Assembly (NCBI RefSeq): GCF_042678945.1
Contig: NZ_JBHTLM010000002.1
Span: forward strand, 1 to 64,000
Direction: 5' to 3'
Length of the DNA stretch: 64,000 nucleotides
DNA from: Fontibacillus puldeungensis
GTDB taxonomy: Bacteria > Bacillota > Bacilli > Paenibacillales > Paenibacillaceae
Shown: one piece after another, positions 33,246-41,097 of the stretch
Layout of the letters: every line of letters starts with the position of its first letter
Numbering within the stretch: the first letter of the stretch is position 1
Made by a program: the position numbers and the translations under genes
Notes under the pieces: generated by a model
Seen by the model: the letters and a program-made list of their open reading frames with translations, nothing else
Told to the model about the DNA's origin: nothing
The model's database searches: none

Positions 33246-34175
33246 TTGTCATTTGCGGCGCAAACCAAAAAAGAGCTGACGATGGTCGAAGCATCCGCTT
33301 GCTGCGAGCAGGCCGAGCTATCTGCGCTGATCCGGATGAACGGTTCGGTTCAGGTTTCGAACAAGAAAGTGATTTTGGATATCTCCACGGAAAACGCCGC
33401 GATCGCAAGGCGAATATATTCTTTGCTGAAGAAGCATTTTCAAATTCATACGGAACTGCTCGTTCGCAAAAAAATGCGTCTCAAGAAAAACAACGTGTAT
33501 ATCGTGCGGATTCCGGCCAGAGTGCAGGAAATTTTAAAGGAATTGAAGATTGTTTCGGAAGGGTTTATTTTTACGCCTGGGATTAATCCGGAGCTGACCC
33601 GGAAAAACTGTTGTAAGCGGGCTTACCTGCGCGGAGCGTTTATGGCCGGCGGCTCGGTCAACAATCCGGAAGGTTCGTCCTATCACCTGGAGATTGCCTC
33701 GATGTACGAGGAGCACTGCAAGGCTTTGGTGGACCTGGCGAATGAGTTTCATTTGAATGCTCGCTGCATTGAGCGGAAGAAGGGTTTTATCTTCTATATC
33801 AAAGAGGGCGAGAAAATTATCGAACTGCTCAGCATCATCGGTGCCCATCAAGCTTTGTTCAAGTTTGAGGATGTGCGTATCATGCGCGATATGCGCAACT
33901 CTGTCAATCGGATCGTCAACTGCGAAACGGCGAATCTCAACAAGACGATCGGCGCGGCTGTGCGGCAGATTGACAATATCAAGCTGCTGCAAAAGGAAGT
34001 GGGGCTCGAAAACCTGCCCGAGAAGCTGCGTGAGGTTGCGGAGGTTCGGTTGGCCCATCCTGATATGAACCTTAAAGAAGTGGGCGAGCTGCTCAAAGGT
34101 ACGGTCAGTAAGTCCGGCGTAAACCATCGACTGCGTAAAATTGATGAGCTGGCGGAAAAAATTCGCGGGTCTTAA
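33246..34175 (+). CDS. whiA: WhiA, DUF199-type DNA-binding protein
   Basis: A 309-residue protein with a LAGLIDADG-homing-endonuclease-like fold (LRGAFMAGGSVNNPEGSYH-like region) and a C-terminal helix-turn-helix (MNLKEVGELLKGTVSKSGVN). TTG 33246, six bases after GAGGTG, gives MSFAAQTKKELT, matching B. subtilis WhiA. It is linked to cell division and chromosome segregation in Firmicutes. Confidence 0.94.
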   Translation: MSFAAQTKKELTMVEASACCEQAELSALIRMNGSVQVSNKKVILDISTENAAIARRIYSLLKKHFQIHTELLVRKKMRLKKNNVYIVRIPARVQEILKELKIVSEGFIFTPGINPELTRKNCCKRAYLRGAFMAGGSVNNPEGSSYHLEIASMYEEHCKALVDLANEFHLNARCIERKKGFIFYIKEGEKIIELLSIIGAHQALFKFEDVRIMRDMRNSVNRIVNCETANLNKTIGAAVRQIDNIKLLQKEVGLENLPEKLREVAEVRLAHPDMNLKEVGELLKGTVSKSGVNHRLRKIDELAEKIRGS

Positions 34176-34277
34176 GGTGGTTATGCTAGTGCGTTCCACC
34201 TGGGTATGCTATAATGATATAAATTATAATGCCACGAATTGGAACAACGTGATGAATTCGTATAGGGGGTAAGATTC

Positions 34278-34547
34278 ATGGTTAAAAACCCGGTAACCGT
34301 TCGTTTGAAAACGGGACTTCATGCCCGGCCGGCTGCGCTCTTCGTTCAGGAAGCGAATAAATACTCATCGGAAATTTTCGTTGAAAAAGATGATAAAAAA
34401 GTCAATGCCAAGAGCATTATGGGTATTATGAGTTTGGCGATCAGCACGGGTACCGAGATATACATCAGTGCTGAGGGTGCGGATGCGGAACAGGCTGCAA
34501 ACGCTTTAATCAATTTGGTCAGCAAGGAAGAATTGGAGAACCAATAA
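34278..34547 (+). CDS. ptsH: HPr phosphocarrier at the crh locus, with His15 and Ser46
   Basis: An 89-residue HPr-fold protein. The PTS phosphorylation site is intact (GLHARPAA, His15), and the HprK site Ser46 is in NAKSIMGIM. It sits after whiA, where B. subtilis encodes Crh, whose residue 15 is Gln, and its KTGL-ARPAALFVQEAN stretch is strikingly Crh-like. So it is a Crh-position protein that can in principle carry PTS phosphate. No ptsI follows. The symbol is by function; crh would be the positional name. Confidence 0.88.
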   Translation: MVKNPVTVRLKTGLHARPAALFVQEANKYSSEIFVEKDDKKVNAKSIMGIMSLAISTGTEIYISAEGADAEQAANALINLVSKEELENQ

Positions 34548-34568
34548 TTTAACGGTTTTCTACATTAG

Positions 34569-34616
34569 AGGGGGATGTTTTCGCTCGTTTTACGGGTGAA
34601 GCATCCCCTTTTTTGC
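34569..34616 (+). terminator. Terminator after the HPr gene
   Basis: GGGGGATG pairs with CATCCCC around a ~25-base loop and is followed by TTTTTT. Confidence 0.88.
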
Positions 34617-34681
34617 TATTACAGGACGTGTAAGTTCGGTTCCCACGCTCAGTAGATGCATTGATCTACGAGTGAACTTAC

Positions 34682-34866
34682 TAATTGCATTTTGTACAAT
34701 TAAATATCGACTTATGGGAAGCCTTGAGCATTTAGATGCAGAAAGTGCAGTTAAAAGGAGTGAAATCACCCTGACAAGCCTCATTACCCCATTTTAAATG
34801 TACATTATGCAATTAGAATTCAAAAACCTACGATTTGTCCGAAAATAGATGCACTAAATACACTTA
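34682..34866 (+). repeat. Family A intergenic element
   Basis: Four 21-bp near-palindromes start at 34682, 34733, 34795 and 34846; spacing 51-62-51. Over its whole length, including spacers, it is closely similar to the copy at 53080-53264, so these two share recent ancestry. It lies between the HPr terminator and the SIMPL gene. Confidence 0.9.
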
Positions 34867-34939
34867 GGTTTAAAAAATTGCAACATTTGTTCTTCGTATA
34901 CGTCTAGTAGGTAAAATAACTGATGGAGGTTTTGAACAT

Positions 34940-35695
34940 ATGAAAACCTGGATGAAACCTGTAGGGTCTCTTGTAATTGCCGGATCTTTGCTGGCTGGCG
35001 GAACGTTGCTTGGCGGTGTGTTTGATACAGCCACCCCTGCCTATGCTGAAAGCGATATACAAAAGAATGTAGTGAATGTTGTGGGAAGCGGGGAGATTTC
35101 TGTAAAGCCGGATATCGCTTATTTATCGATCGGTATCGTGACAGAGGCAAATACGGCGAAGGAAGCGCAAAGTGCCAATGCGACGAAGGTGGCGGCTCTG
35201 ACTAAGTTGCTCAAGGAAACCTGGGGCATAAGCGACAAAGATATTCAAACGGACCAGTTCTACGTACAACCGAACTACACTTACAGTGACAAAGAAGGTC
35301 AAAAAATTAAAGGTTATTCGGCAGGGCATACGCTGAATGTAGCTTACCGTGATTTGACGAAGGTTGGACAGCTGCTGGATGCGGCTTCTGCGGCAGGGGC
35401 TAATCGGATCGACAACATCCGTTTCAGTGCCGAGCATCCGGAAAAATATCAAGAGCAAGTGATCCAAAAAGCGATGGCCGATGCGAATTCGAAAGCTTCA
35501 GCGATCACCAAAGCAGCGAACCGTCAGCTCGGTATCGTATTAAGCATTAGCCAGTCGGATATCAGTACTCCGGTTTATATGCAGAACTATAAGATGGAGA
35601 CGGCTAGTGCTGCAGATTCTGCAGCCGGTAGCTCTGTTGAGCCGGGAGAAATCAACGTACGAACAACGCTTAGCGTCATGTATGAAATGAAATAA
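34940..35695 (+). CDS. Secreted SIMPL-domain (DUF541) protein
   Basis: A 251-residue exported protein with an N-terminal signal peptide (MKTWMK..., hydrophobic 8-24) and a likely cleavage after AYA (~36). The mature part is a SIMPL/YggE-like domain (VVNVVGSGEISVKPDIAYLS, IQTDQFYVQPNY). The family has been tied to oxidative stress and membrane homeostasis, but the role is unproven. GGAGG lies nine bases before the ATG. Confidence 0.85.
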   Translation: MKTWMKPVGSLVIAGSLLAGGTLLGGVFDTATPAYAESDIQKNVVNVVGSGEISVKPDIAYLSIGIVTEANTAKEAQSANATKVAALTKLLKETWGISDKDIQTDQFYVQPNYTYSDKEGQKIKGYSAGHTLNVAYRDLTKVGQLLDAASAAGANRIDNIRFSAEHPEKYQEQVIQKAMADANSKASAITKAANRQLGIVLSISQSDISTPVYMQNYKMETASAADSAAGSSVEPGEINVRTTLSVMYEMK

Positions 35696-35727
35696 ATTCG
35701 AAAACGAAATATTTTTTGTACCGGACA

Positions 35728-35774
35728 ACCGGAACACCACTGCTCTGATGCAGCGCAGGTGTTCCGGTTTTTTT
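35728..35774 (+). terminator. Terminator after the SIMPL gene
   Basis: AACCGGAACACC pairs with GGTGTTCCGGTT around a ~20-base loop, then eight T. Confidence 0.92.
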
Positions 35775-35887
35775 TATTTTACATGCAAAAGGACAGGGGG
35801 ATTTTTCCTACATATGAAACTAAGTTTATGGAAGGAGGATCAAGGTTTCATATATGATGACTCCGTCTTGGAAAGGAAGGTACGGAT

Positions 35888-36364
35888 ATGAACAAGAAAA
35901 CATCTATTATTGCGGTATCTGTATTGGTTGTGTTGGCTGTTTTTATTAGCTACATTCTCGTGAACAAAGGGGATGATGAGATCAGCGGGTTGATTTTGTC
36001 TAAGAAGCCGATTTCCGATGTTGATCAATTTGATCAGGTGAAGTCTCAGCCGGGGGGCGAGGTTCTCCGTGTGTATACGACGACATGGAACAAGCTGAAA
36101 GAGGAGCAGACTGCCGAAATCAAGGTCGGGTCTGATCTTTATGCCAACGTTCACGTCGTGGAGAGTCCGAAGGGCATGGCCTATACGGCGAAATGGCTGT
36201 CCGGTGGAAGGGTCATTCAATCGGAGACGAAGAACCTGACTACCGATCGGGAAGGAATACTCTCTTTTACCCTGCAGGGTTCTAAGGTGGCTAAAGGGCC
36301 GCTAACGCTGGAGCTTCACGATGACCAAGGGCTGGCTGCCTCTTTTGACTTCACGATTAATTAA
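35888..36364 (+). CDS. Membrane-anchored protein of unknown function
   Basis: A 158-residue protein with an N-terminal transmembrane segment (IIAVSVLVVLAVFISYILV) and a ~130-residue outer domain rich in beta-type sequence. I do not recognise the family. GGAAGG before ATG 35888. It lies directly upstream of an ECF sigma gene (22-base gap), so it may be part of that operon, perhaps as a sensor or target. Confidence 0.65.
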   Translation: MNKKTSIIAVSVLVVLAVFISYILVNKGDDEISGLILSKKPISDVDQFDQVKSQPGGEVLRVYTTTWNKLKEEQTAEIKVGSDLYANVHVVESPKGMAYTAKWLSGGRVIQSETKNLTTDREGILSFTLQGSKVAKGPLTLELHDDQGLAASFDFTIN

Positions 36365-36386
36365 ACGGAAAAGAGAACCTCTCAAT

Positions 36387-36917
36387 ATGAAGGAACGTTT
36401 TATCCAAATTTATAATGAAAGCTTTGAATATGTATATTCCTTTGTGTACAGTAGAACGGCCGGAAACAGGCAGGTGACGGAGGAAATCGTCCAGGAAACC
36501 TTCGGTGCCGCTTGGTTAACGCTGGACCGGTTCCGCCAGAACAGTTCGTACCGGACCTGGTTATGTTCGATTGCCAAAAACAAGCTGTATGCCTATTACC
36601 GTAAGAATACAGCCTCGGCAAAGTATAATCCCTATGAGGAAAACCTGAACCTGGAGCTACCAGTGGAATTTAATCCGGAGGCGGTAGCGGAAAGCCACGA
36701 AACCCGCGCAAAGGTGCGGGAGGCTCTAAATCAAATTAACCCGCTTTATCGATACGCACTCATTCTGAAGTACATCGACGGCTACAGCTGCAAAGAAATT
36801 GCCGGGATCCTTGGTCGAACGAACAAGGCGGTGGACGGGATTTTGCAAAAAGCGAGGGGTAACTTCATCAAGGAGTATACCAAATGCCTGGAAGGGAGGC
36901 AGAACGCCAATGGATGA
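36387..36917 (+). CDS. ECF-type RNA polymerase sigma factor
   Basis: A 176-residue sigma factor. Region 2: YVYSFVYSRTAGNRQVTEEI and WLCSIAKNKLYAYYRK. Region 4: YSCKEIAGILGRTNKAVDGI. ATG 36387 has only a weak AAGAGA box, which suggests coupling to the gene before it. A longer frame runs into the upstream gene without homology. Followed by an overlapping anti-sigma-like gene. Confidence 0.88.
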   Translation: MKERFIQIYNESFEYVYSFVYSRTAGNRQVTEEIVQETFGAAWLTLDRFRQNSSYRTWLCSIAKNKLYAYYRKNTASAKYNPYEENLNLELPVEFNPEAVAESHETRAKVREALNQINPLYRYALILKYIDGYSCKEIAGILGRTNKAVDGILQKARGNFIKEYTKCLEGRQNANG

Positions 36918-37185
36918 TGATCAACTTGAAAAAATGCTTCGTTCCACGCTGACGGATATTCAGGCTCCGGACCATCTTAAGGAGAAGATGCTGGCCGATA
37001 TATTGGCCTCTGCTCCGGAACGCGTTCATCGTAGGGCTTTGCTTCGGAAGGAACTGTTTATTTACCGGAATCCGCTAAAAATATCGGGACTGCTCTCGCT
37101 TGCTGTCTCGGGTGCGATTTGGCTCACGACGGGGCCTCATGGAATAGCGGACGTATTATCAAGCTGGATGGAGCTGATCAAATGA
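36910..37185 (+). CDS. Short anti-sigma-like membrane protein
   Basis: A 91-residue protein with a charged cytoplasmic N-terminus (~1-60) and one hydrophobic helix (~64-80, KISGLLSLAVSGAIWLTT). It overlaps the sigma gene by eight bases and the next gene by four, with GGGAGG before its ATG. Size, topology and position suggest an anti-sigma factor for the ECF sigma upstream; no zinc anti-sigma motif is seen. Confidence 0.6.
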   Translation: MDDDQLEKMLRSTLTDIQAPDHLKEKMLADILASAPERVHRRALLRKELFIYRNPLKISGLLSLAVSGAIWLTTGPHGIADVLSSWMELIK

Positions 37186-37718
37186 TAAGAAGAGGCCTTA
37201 TCGCGTTGGGAAAGGCGGCTTGGTCGCCACTCTCCGTAATGGATCAGGAGCATACCCCTGAAAAACAGCTCGCCTCTTTGCTAGTTGTTCTGATGACGGC
37301 GGGACTTACGGCTTTTTTATCGGCTGATTTGTATTTATTGGTGGCTGGTGTCGGCACATGGGCCATCGCATGCGGCTGTATTTGGCTGGTGTCACGCATT
37401 TTTCGCAAGGGGATTGGATTTAGACAGGTTTCCACGACTTGGGGGCTCACCTATCTCCCTAATCTAATTTGCGTGGCGGCTAATTACTTTCTAGCTACTA
37501 ACCGGCATCTTACGGAGCTGCCAGTGCTGTCTTTCTTGATCCAGACGCTCTTAATCATGCTGCTTGTATGGAAGGCAATTTTATACTTCATAGAGATGCG
37601 ATGCGTTTTACAGGTTACCGGGACGGAACTTACTATTGGCACCGTGATCGTCGGCATCGTTTTTTTACCGGTGATGATGGTTGGGTTTATACTAGGGTTG
37701 CAGGTTCCGATGCTGTAA
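37182..37718 (+). CDS. Multi-pass membrane protein, Yip1-like
   Basis: A 178-residue protein with about five hydrophobic segments (e.g. LLVVLMTAGLTAFLSADLYL, LIQTLLIMLLVWKAILYF, TIGTVIVGIVFLPVMMVGFI). The pattern resembles Yip1-domain bacterial proteins. It is translationally coupled to the anti-sigma-like gene by an ATGA overlap and probably takes part in the same envelope response. Function unknown. Confidence 0.65.
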   Translation: MIRRGLIALGKAAWSPLSVMDQEHTPEKQLASLLVVLMTAGLTAFLSADLYLLVAGVGTWAIACGCIWLVSRIFRKGIGFRQVSTTWGLTYLPNLICVAANYFLATNRHLTELPVLSFLIQTLLIMLLVWKAILYFIEMRCVLQVTGTELTIGTVIVGIVFLPVMMVGFILGLQVPML

Positions 37719-37749
37719 AAGTGAGAAGGAGAGAAGGAGGCATGCATCC

Positions 37750-38247
37750 ATGGAACGATTCTCGATCCCCTGCGTGGCAGGGATTATTGAAAAGCAGATC
37801 AACGGCACCACGATGATCTTGCTACAGGAGCGTTGGAAGGAAAATGCGGTCAAGGAAGAGGGGCTCGTCGAAATACCGGCTGGGAAGATCCGCGAAAATG
37901 AAAATATTTTTGACGCCTTAAGGAGAGAAATTTGGGAGGAAACGGGCTTGGAAGTGGAAGAGATTCATGGTGAAAAGGAAGCCGGAATCTATGCTTCTAA
38001 TGGATACAAGGTTCTGGATTATATGCCTTTTTCCTGTTCTCAAAACATTCAGGGCAACTATCCAATCTTGGTTCTAACTTTCATCTGTACGGCTAAGGGG
38101 GAACTGCTTGAGAAGACCAACGAGACGCAAAACATCCGCTGGGCTCCGGTATCAGAAGTAGAAGCCAGCCTTACATCGGATAGTCGCTCTTTTTATCCGA
38201 TGCACGTCGCATCCTTACGAAAATACATACAATTCTTGAAAAAATAA
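37750..38247 (+). CDS. Nudix hydrolase, ADP-ribose pyrophosphatase type
   Basis: A 165-residue Nudix protein with the box GKIRENENIFDALRREIWEE followed by TGLEVEE, fitting GX5EX7REUXEEXGU. The preceding EIPAGK suggests the ADP-ribose class. AGAAGGAGG box upstream of ATG 37750. In B. subtilis a Nudix gene (yvcI) lies by trxB-yvcJ; here a Nudix gene lies several kilobases away, so orthology is uncertain. Confidence 0.85.
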   Translation: MERFSIPCVAGIIEKQINGTTMILLQERWKENAVKEEGLVEIPAGKIRENENIFDALRREIWEETGLEVEEIHGEKEAGIYASNGYKVLDYMPFSCSQNIQGNYPILVLTFICTAKGELLEKTNETQNIRWAPVSEVEASLTSDSRSFYPMHVASLRKYIQFLKK

Positions 38248-38281
38248 CGTCATCATTCGCCCTTCAGTACTTAGAAAAATG

Positions 38282-38310
38282 TTGTAACCCGCGCCAAAAC
38301 AAGGTATAGT
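38282..38310 (+). promoter_or_regulatory. Promoter of the pot operon
   Basis: TTGTAA (38282-38287), a 17-base spacer and TATAGT (38305-38310). Transcription would begin near 38317, ~100 bases before potA, and would meet the hairpin at 38342 first. Confidence 0.7.
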
Positions 38311-38341
38311 GAATATGCAAAAATGAATCGCTAGACCTGCT

Positions 38342-38373
38342 AAAGCCATACCAATGGATATGGCTTTTTTTTC
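38342..38373 (+). terminator. Terminator in the potA leader
   Basis: AAAGCCATA pairs with TATGGCTTT around CCAATGGA, followed by eight T. It begins only ~25 bases after the predicted start of transcription, so it may act as an attenuator or end a very short RNA. No alternative antiterminator pairing is obvious by eye. Confidence 0.7.
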
Positions 38374-38414
38374 TTAAAGAGATACGCGATTACAACTAAA
38401 GGAGTGGTGCATCG

Positions 38415-39383
38415 ATGATTGAACTGGCTGCAGTGGAGAAACACTTTGCTGGACAGATCGCCTTGCATCCGCTTTCGCTCACCATAAAGGAAGGGGAATT
38501 CCTGACCTTGCTGGGCCCGAGCGGCTGCGGCAAGACGACGATTTTACGCATGATTGCGGGATTTGAACAACCTACTGCCGGAAAGATTCTACTTGACGGC
38601 AAAGACCTCACGAATTTGCCTCCGAATCAGCGGGATTTGAACCTCGTTTTCCAACATTACGCCTTATTTCCGCATATGACGGTGGAAGAGAATATCGCCT
38701 TCGGGTTGAAAATGAAAAAAATGCCTGCAAAAGAACAGCGGGAGCGCGTTCAAGAGGCCGTTGCCATGACGCAGCTGACTCCGCTCGTGAAGCGGTATCC
38801 GCATCAGCTGTCCGGCGGACAGCAGCAGCGTGTAGCGATAGCCCGTGCAATTGCCAACAAGCCGCGTGTTCTCCTGCTGGACGAGCCGCTTGGGGCGCTT
38901 GATTTGCAGCTGAGAAAGAGCCTTCAGGCCGAACTCAAGCAGTTGCAGCGCAGCCTGGGCATCACATTCGTCTATGTTACTCACGATCAGGAGGAAGCTA
39001 TGATGATGTCCGACCGGATCGTTGTGATGAACAGTGGACGCGTCGAGCAGATCGGTACGCCGCGCGAGATTTATGCATCTCCGGCCACCCTATTCTCAGC
39101 GACCTTTGTCGGTGAGAACAATGTTTTCACCCGTGATGATAAGCTGTTTGCGGTGAGACCTGAGAAGCTGAGAGCGGTTCGTGAGGGCGGGAATGCCAAA
39201 ACAACCGGGGAAGTGCTTGATGTCCTTTATCTGGGCAGCATACATAAAATAATTGTTCAGCTTCATAACGAACCGATGTCCGTGTCTATCGTGCTCGAAG
39301 CATCGGATGATTACCCTTGGAAGATCGGCGAGCAAGTCGGTGTCGATTGGAAGCCAGAGGATGAGGTGGTCATCGGATCATGA
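38415..39383 (+). CDS. potA: Spermidine/putrescine ABC transporter ATPase
   Basis: A 322-residue ATPase with Walker A GPSGCGKTT, signature LSGGQQQRVA, Walker B VLLLDEPLGALD and THDQEEA, plus a C-terminal OB domain (FAVRPEKLRAV). It is shorter than E. coli PotA. Four-gene pot order and overlap with potB (ATGA) support polyamine import. AAAGGAG box before the ATG. Confidence 0.92.
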   Translation: MIELAAVEKHFAGQIALHPLSLTIKEGEFLTLLGPSGCGKTTILRMIAGFEQPTAGKILLDGKDLTNLPPNQRDLNLVFQHYALFPHMTVEENIAFGLKMKKMPAKEQRERVQEAVAMTQLTPLVKRYPHQLSGGQQQRVAIARAIANKPRVLLLDEPLGALDLQLRKSLQAELKQLQRSLGITFVYVTHDQEEAMMMSDRIVVMNSGRVEQIGTPREIYASPATLFSATFVGENNVFTRDDKLFAVRPEKLRAVREGGNAKTTGEVLDVLYLGSIHKIIVQLHNEPMSVSIVLEASDDYPWKIGEQVGVDWKPEDEVVIGS

Positions 39384-40231
39384 AAAAATCAAGCCTGAGC
39401 ATACTGCCGGTTCTGCTGTGGCTGGGCCTGTTTCTCCTCGTGCCGATGCTCATTGTCATCGTGATTTCCTTCATGGGCCGCGATGATGTAGGCAACGTAG
39501 TGCTTGACTTTAACTTTCATTCCTACGCGATGTTTTTTGACCCGCTCTATTTGGGGATTTATTGGGATACGATCGTTTTGTCCATTTTAACAACGGCACT
39601 TTGTTTACTGCTCAGCTACCCGTTAGCCTACTATATTGCAAATGCCGGGCCCAAGATGCAGACCTGGGGGCTTGTGCTCATCACGGTTCCGTTCTGGATC
39701 AACTTTCTAATTCGTACGTATGCGTGGGTGCTTCTGCTCCGTACACAGGGGATTGTGAACGACTTACTGATGGATTTCGGGATGATCTCACAGCCTCTTC
39801 AAATGCTTTATACGAAAGGTGCAGTGCTGCTTGGAATGGTTTACACCTTCATTCCGTTCATGGTGCTGCCAATTTATGTCGCTTTGGAGCAGATGGACAA
39901 GAAGCTGCTGGAGGCTGCCAGCGACCTTGGGGCTTCACGCTGGAAAGCATTTTGGTACATCACGCTGCCTCAAACCAAATCCGGAATCGTGACCGGCTCG
40001 GTACTGGTCTATGTTTCGACAACAGGGATGTTTGTCGTTACGGATATTCTGGGCGGGGCCAAGTCGGCGATGATCAGCAATATTATTCAGAGTCAATTTT
40101 TGGGGGCAAGGAACTGGCCGTTCGGTGCGGCATTATCCGTTATTTTTGTCATAACTTCGCTCATTCTGATTGCCCTATTCAATAAAGCGATGTCCTCCAG
40201 ATATCAGAAAGCTCGGGAGGTGCGCTCATGA
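39380..40231 (+). CDS. potB: Polyamine ABC transporter permease PotB
   Basis: A 283-residue six-helix permease. The EAA-type ATPase-docking loop is LEAASDLGASRWKAFWYITL near residues 173-195. N-terminal helix LPVLLWLGLFLLVPMLIVIV. Overlaps potA and potC by four bases each. Confidence 0.93.
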   Translation: MKKSSLSILPVLLWLGLFLLVPMLIVIVISFMGRDDVGNVVLDFNFHSYAMFFDPLYLGIYWDTIVLSILTTALCLLLSYPLAYYIANAGPKMQTWGLVLITVPFWINFLIRTYAWVLLLRTQGIVNDLLMDFGMISQPLQMLYTKGAVLLGMVYTFIPFMVLPIYVALEQMDKKLLEAASDLGASRWKAFWYITLPQTKSGIVTGSVLVYVSTTGMFVVTDILGGAKSAMISNIIQSQFLGARNWPFGAALSVIFVITSLILIALFNKAMSSRYQKAREVRS

Positions 40232-41034
40232 AAATGAAAAACCATCCGCTGCTAGGTATTCATACACTGCTGATGATGATTTTTATCTATGTGCCGATCG
40301 TGCTGATTATTATCTATTCGTTCAACAACTCCCGGCTGGCTGCCAACTGGAGCGGTTTTACGATGGACTGGTACGTTTCGCTGTTTGACGACCGGCATGT
40401 CATGGAGGCTCTCACGAACAGTCTAACCGTAGCCGTGATTTCAACGTTGGTCTCTACGGTGCTTGGTACTATGGCTGCTCTAGCGCTGCGGAAGATTGAC
40501 AGAAGGAAAAAGGCGGCCATGGGCGGCTTGCTCTATTTGCCGATCATTATTCCAGATATCATTATGGGCTTATCTCTGCTTGTACTATTCAATCAGCTAA
40601 ACATACCGCTCGGCAAAATGACGATCATCATTGCGCACATCACGTTTAGCATGTCCTATGTTTATGTCGTGGTTACGACCAGGTTGTCCGGCATGGGCCG
40701 CCAGCTGGAAGAGGCCGCTCAGGATTTGGGTGCAGGCTCCTGGCAGACATTTCGTTATGTTACCTTACCGCAGATTTTTCCGGGCATTGTTGCCGGGGCG
40801 CTCATTGCGTTTACGTTATCATTGGACGATTTTATGGTCAGCTTTTTCGTAAGCGGCCCTAGTTCGACAACGTTGCCGATTTATATCTACGGTCAGGTGA
40901 AGCGGGGTATTTCCCCGGAAATTAATGCGCTTTGTACCATTTTGATTTTAGTGACGGTGACATTGATCTTTTTAGCTCAGTTTATGTTGAATCGGGGCAA
41001 AGGACAGAAGAAAAAGTCGATGCTTCCGTTTTAA
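40228..41034 (+). CDS. potC: Polyamine ABC transporter permease PotC
   Basis: A 268-residue six-helix permease with EAA loop LEEAAQDLGAGSWQTFRYVT and the SLDDFMVSFFVSGP region characteristic of PotC. Overlaps potB (ATGA); a GGGAGGTG box lies within potB. Confidence 0.93.
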   Translation: MKMKNHPLLGIHTLLMMIFIYVPIVLIIIYSFNNSRLAANWSGFTMDWYVSLFDDRHVMEALTNSLTVAVISTLVSTVLGTMAALALRKIDRRKKAAMGGLLYLPIIIPDIIMGLSLLVLFNQLNIPLGKMTIIIAHITFSMSYVYVVVTTRLSGMGRQLEEAAQDLGAGSWQTFRYVTLPQIFPGIVAGALIAFTLSLDDFMVSFFVSGPSSTTLPIYIYGQVKRGISPEINALCTILILVTVTLIFLAQFMLNRGKGQKKKSMLPF

Positions 41035-41097
41035 GCCTGACTCTATCTATTTGGTGTATAGTTAATTTATAAGTTACAAGGGAAAGGAGATTGTGAA

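Noticed and set aside
34682..34866. CRISPR-like array (repeats at regular spacing)
   Set aside because: Only four units, in paired spacing 51-62-51. Units vary and are near-palindromic 21-mers, spacers are shared between two loci, and no cas genes are present.
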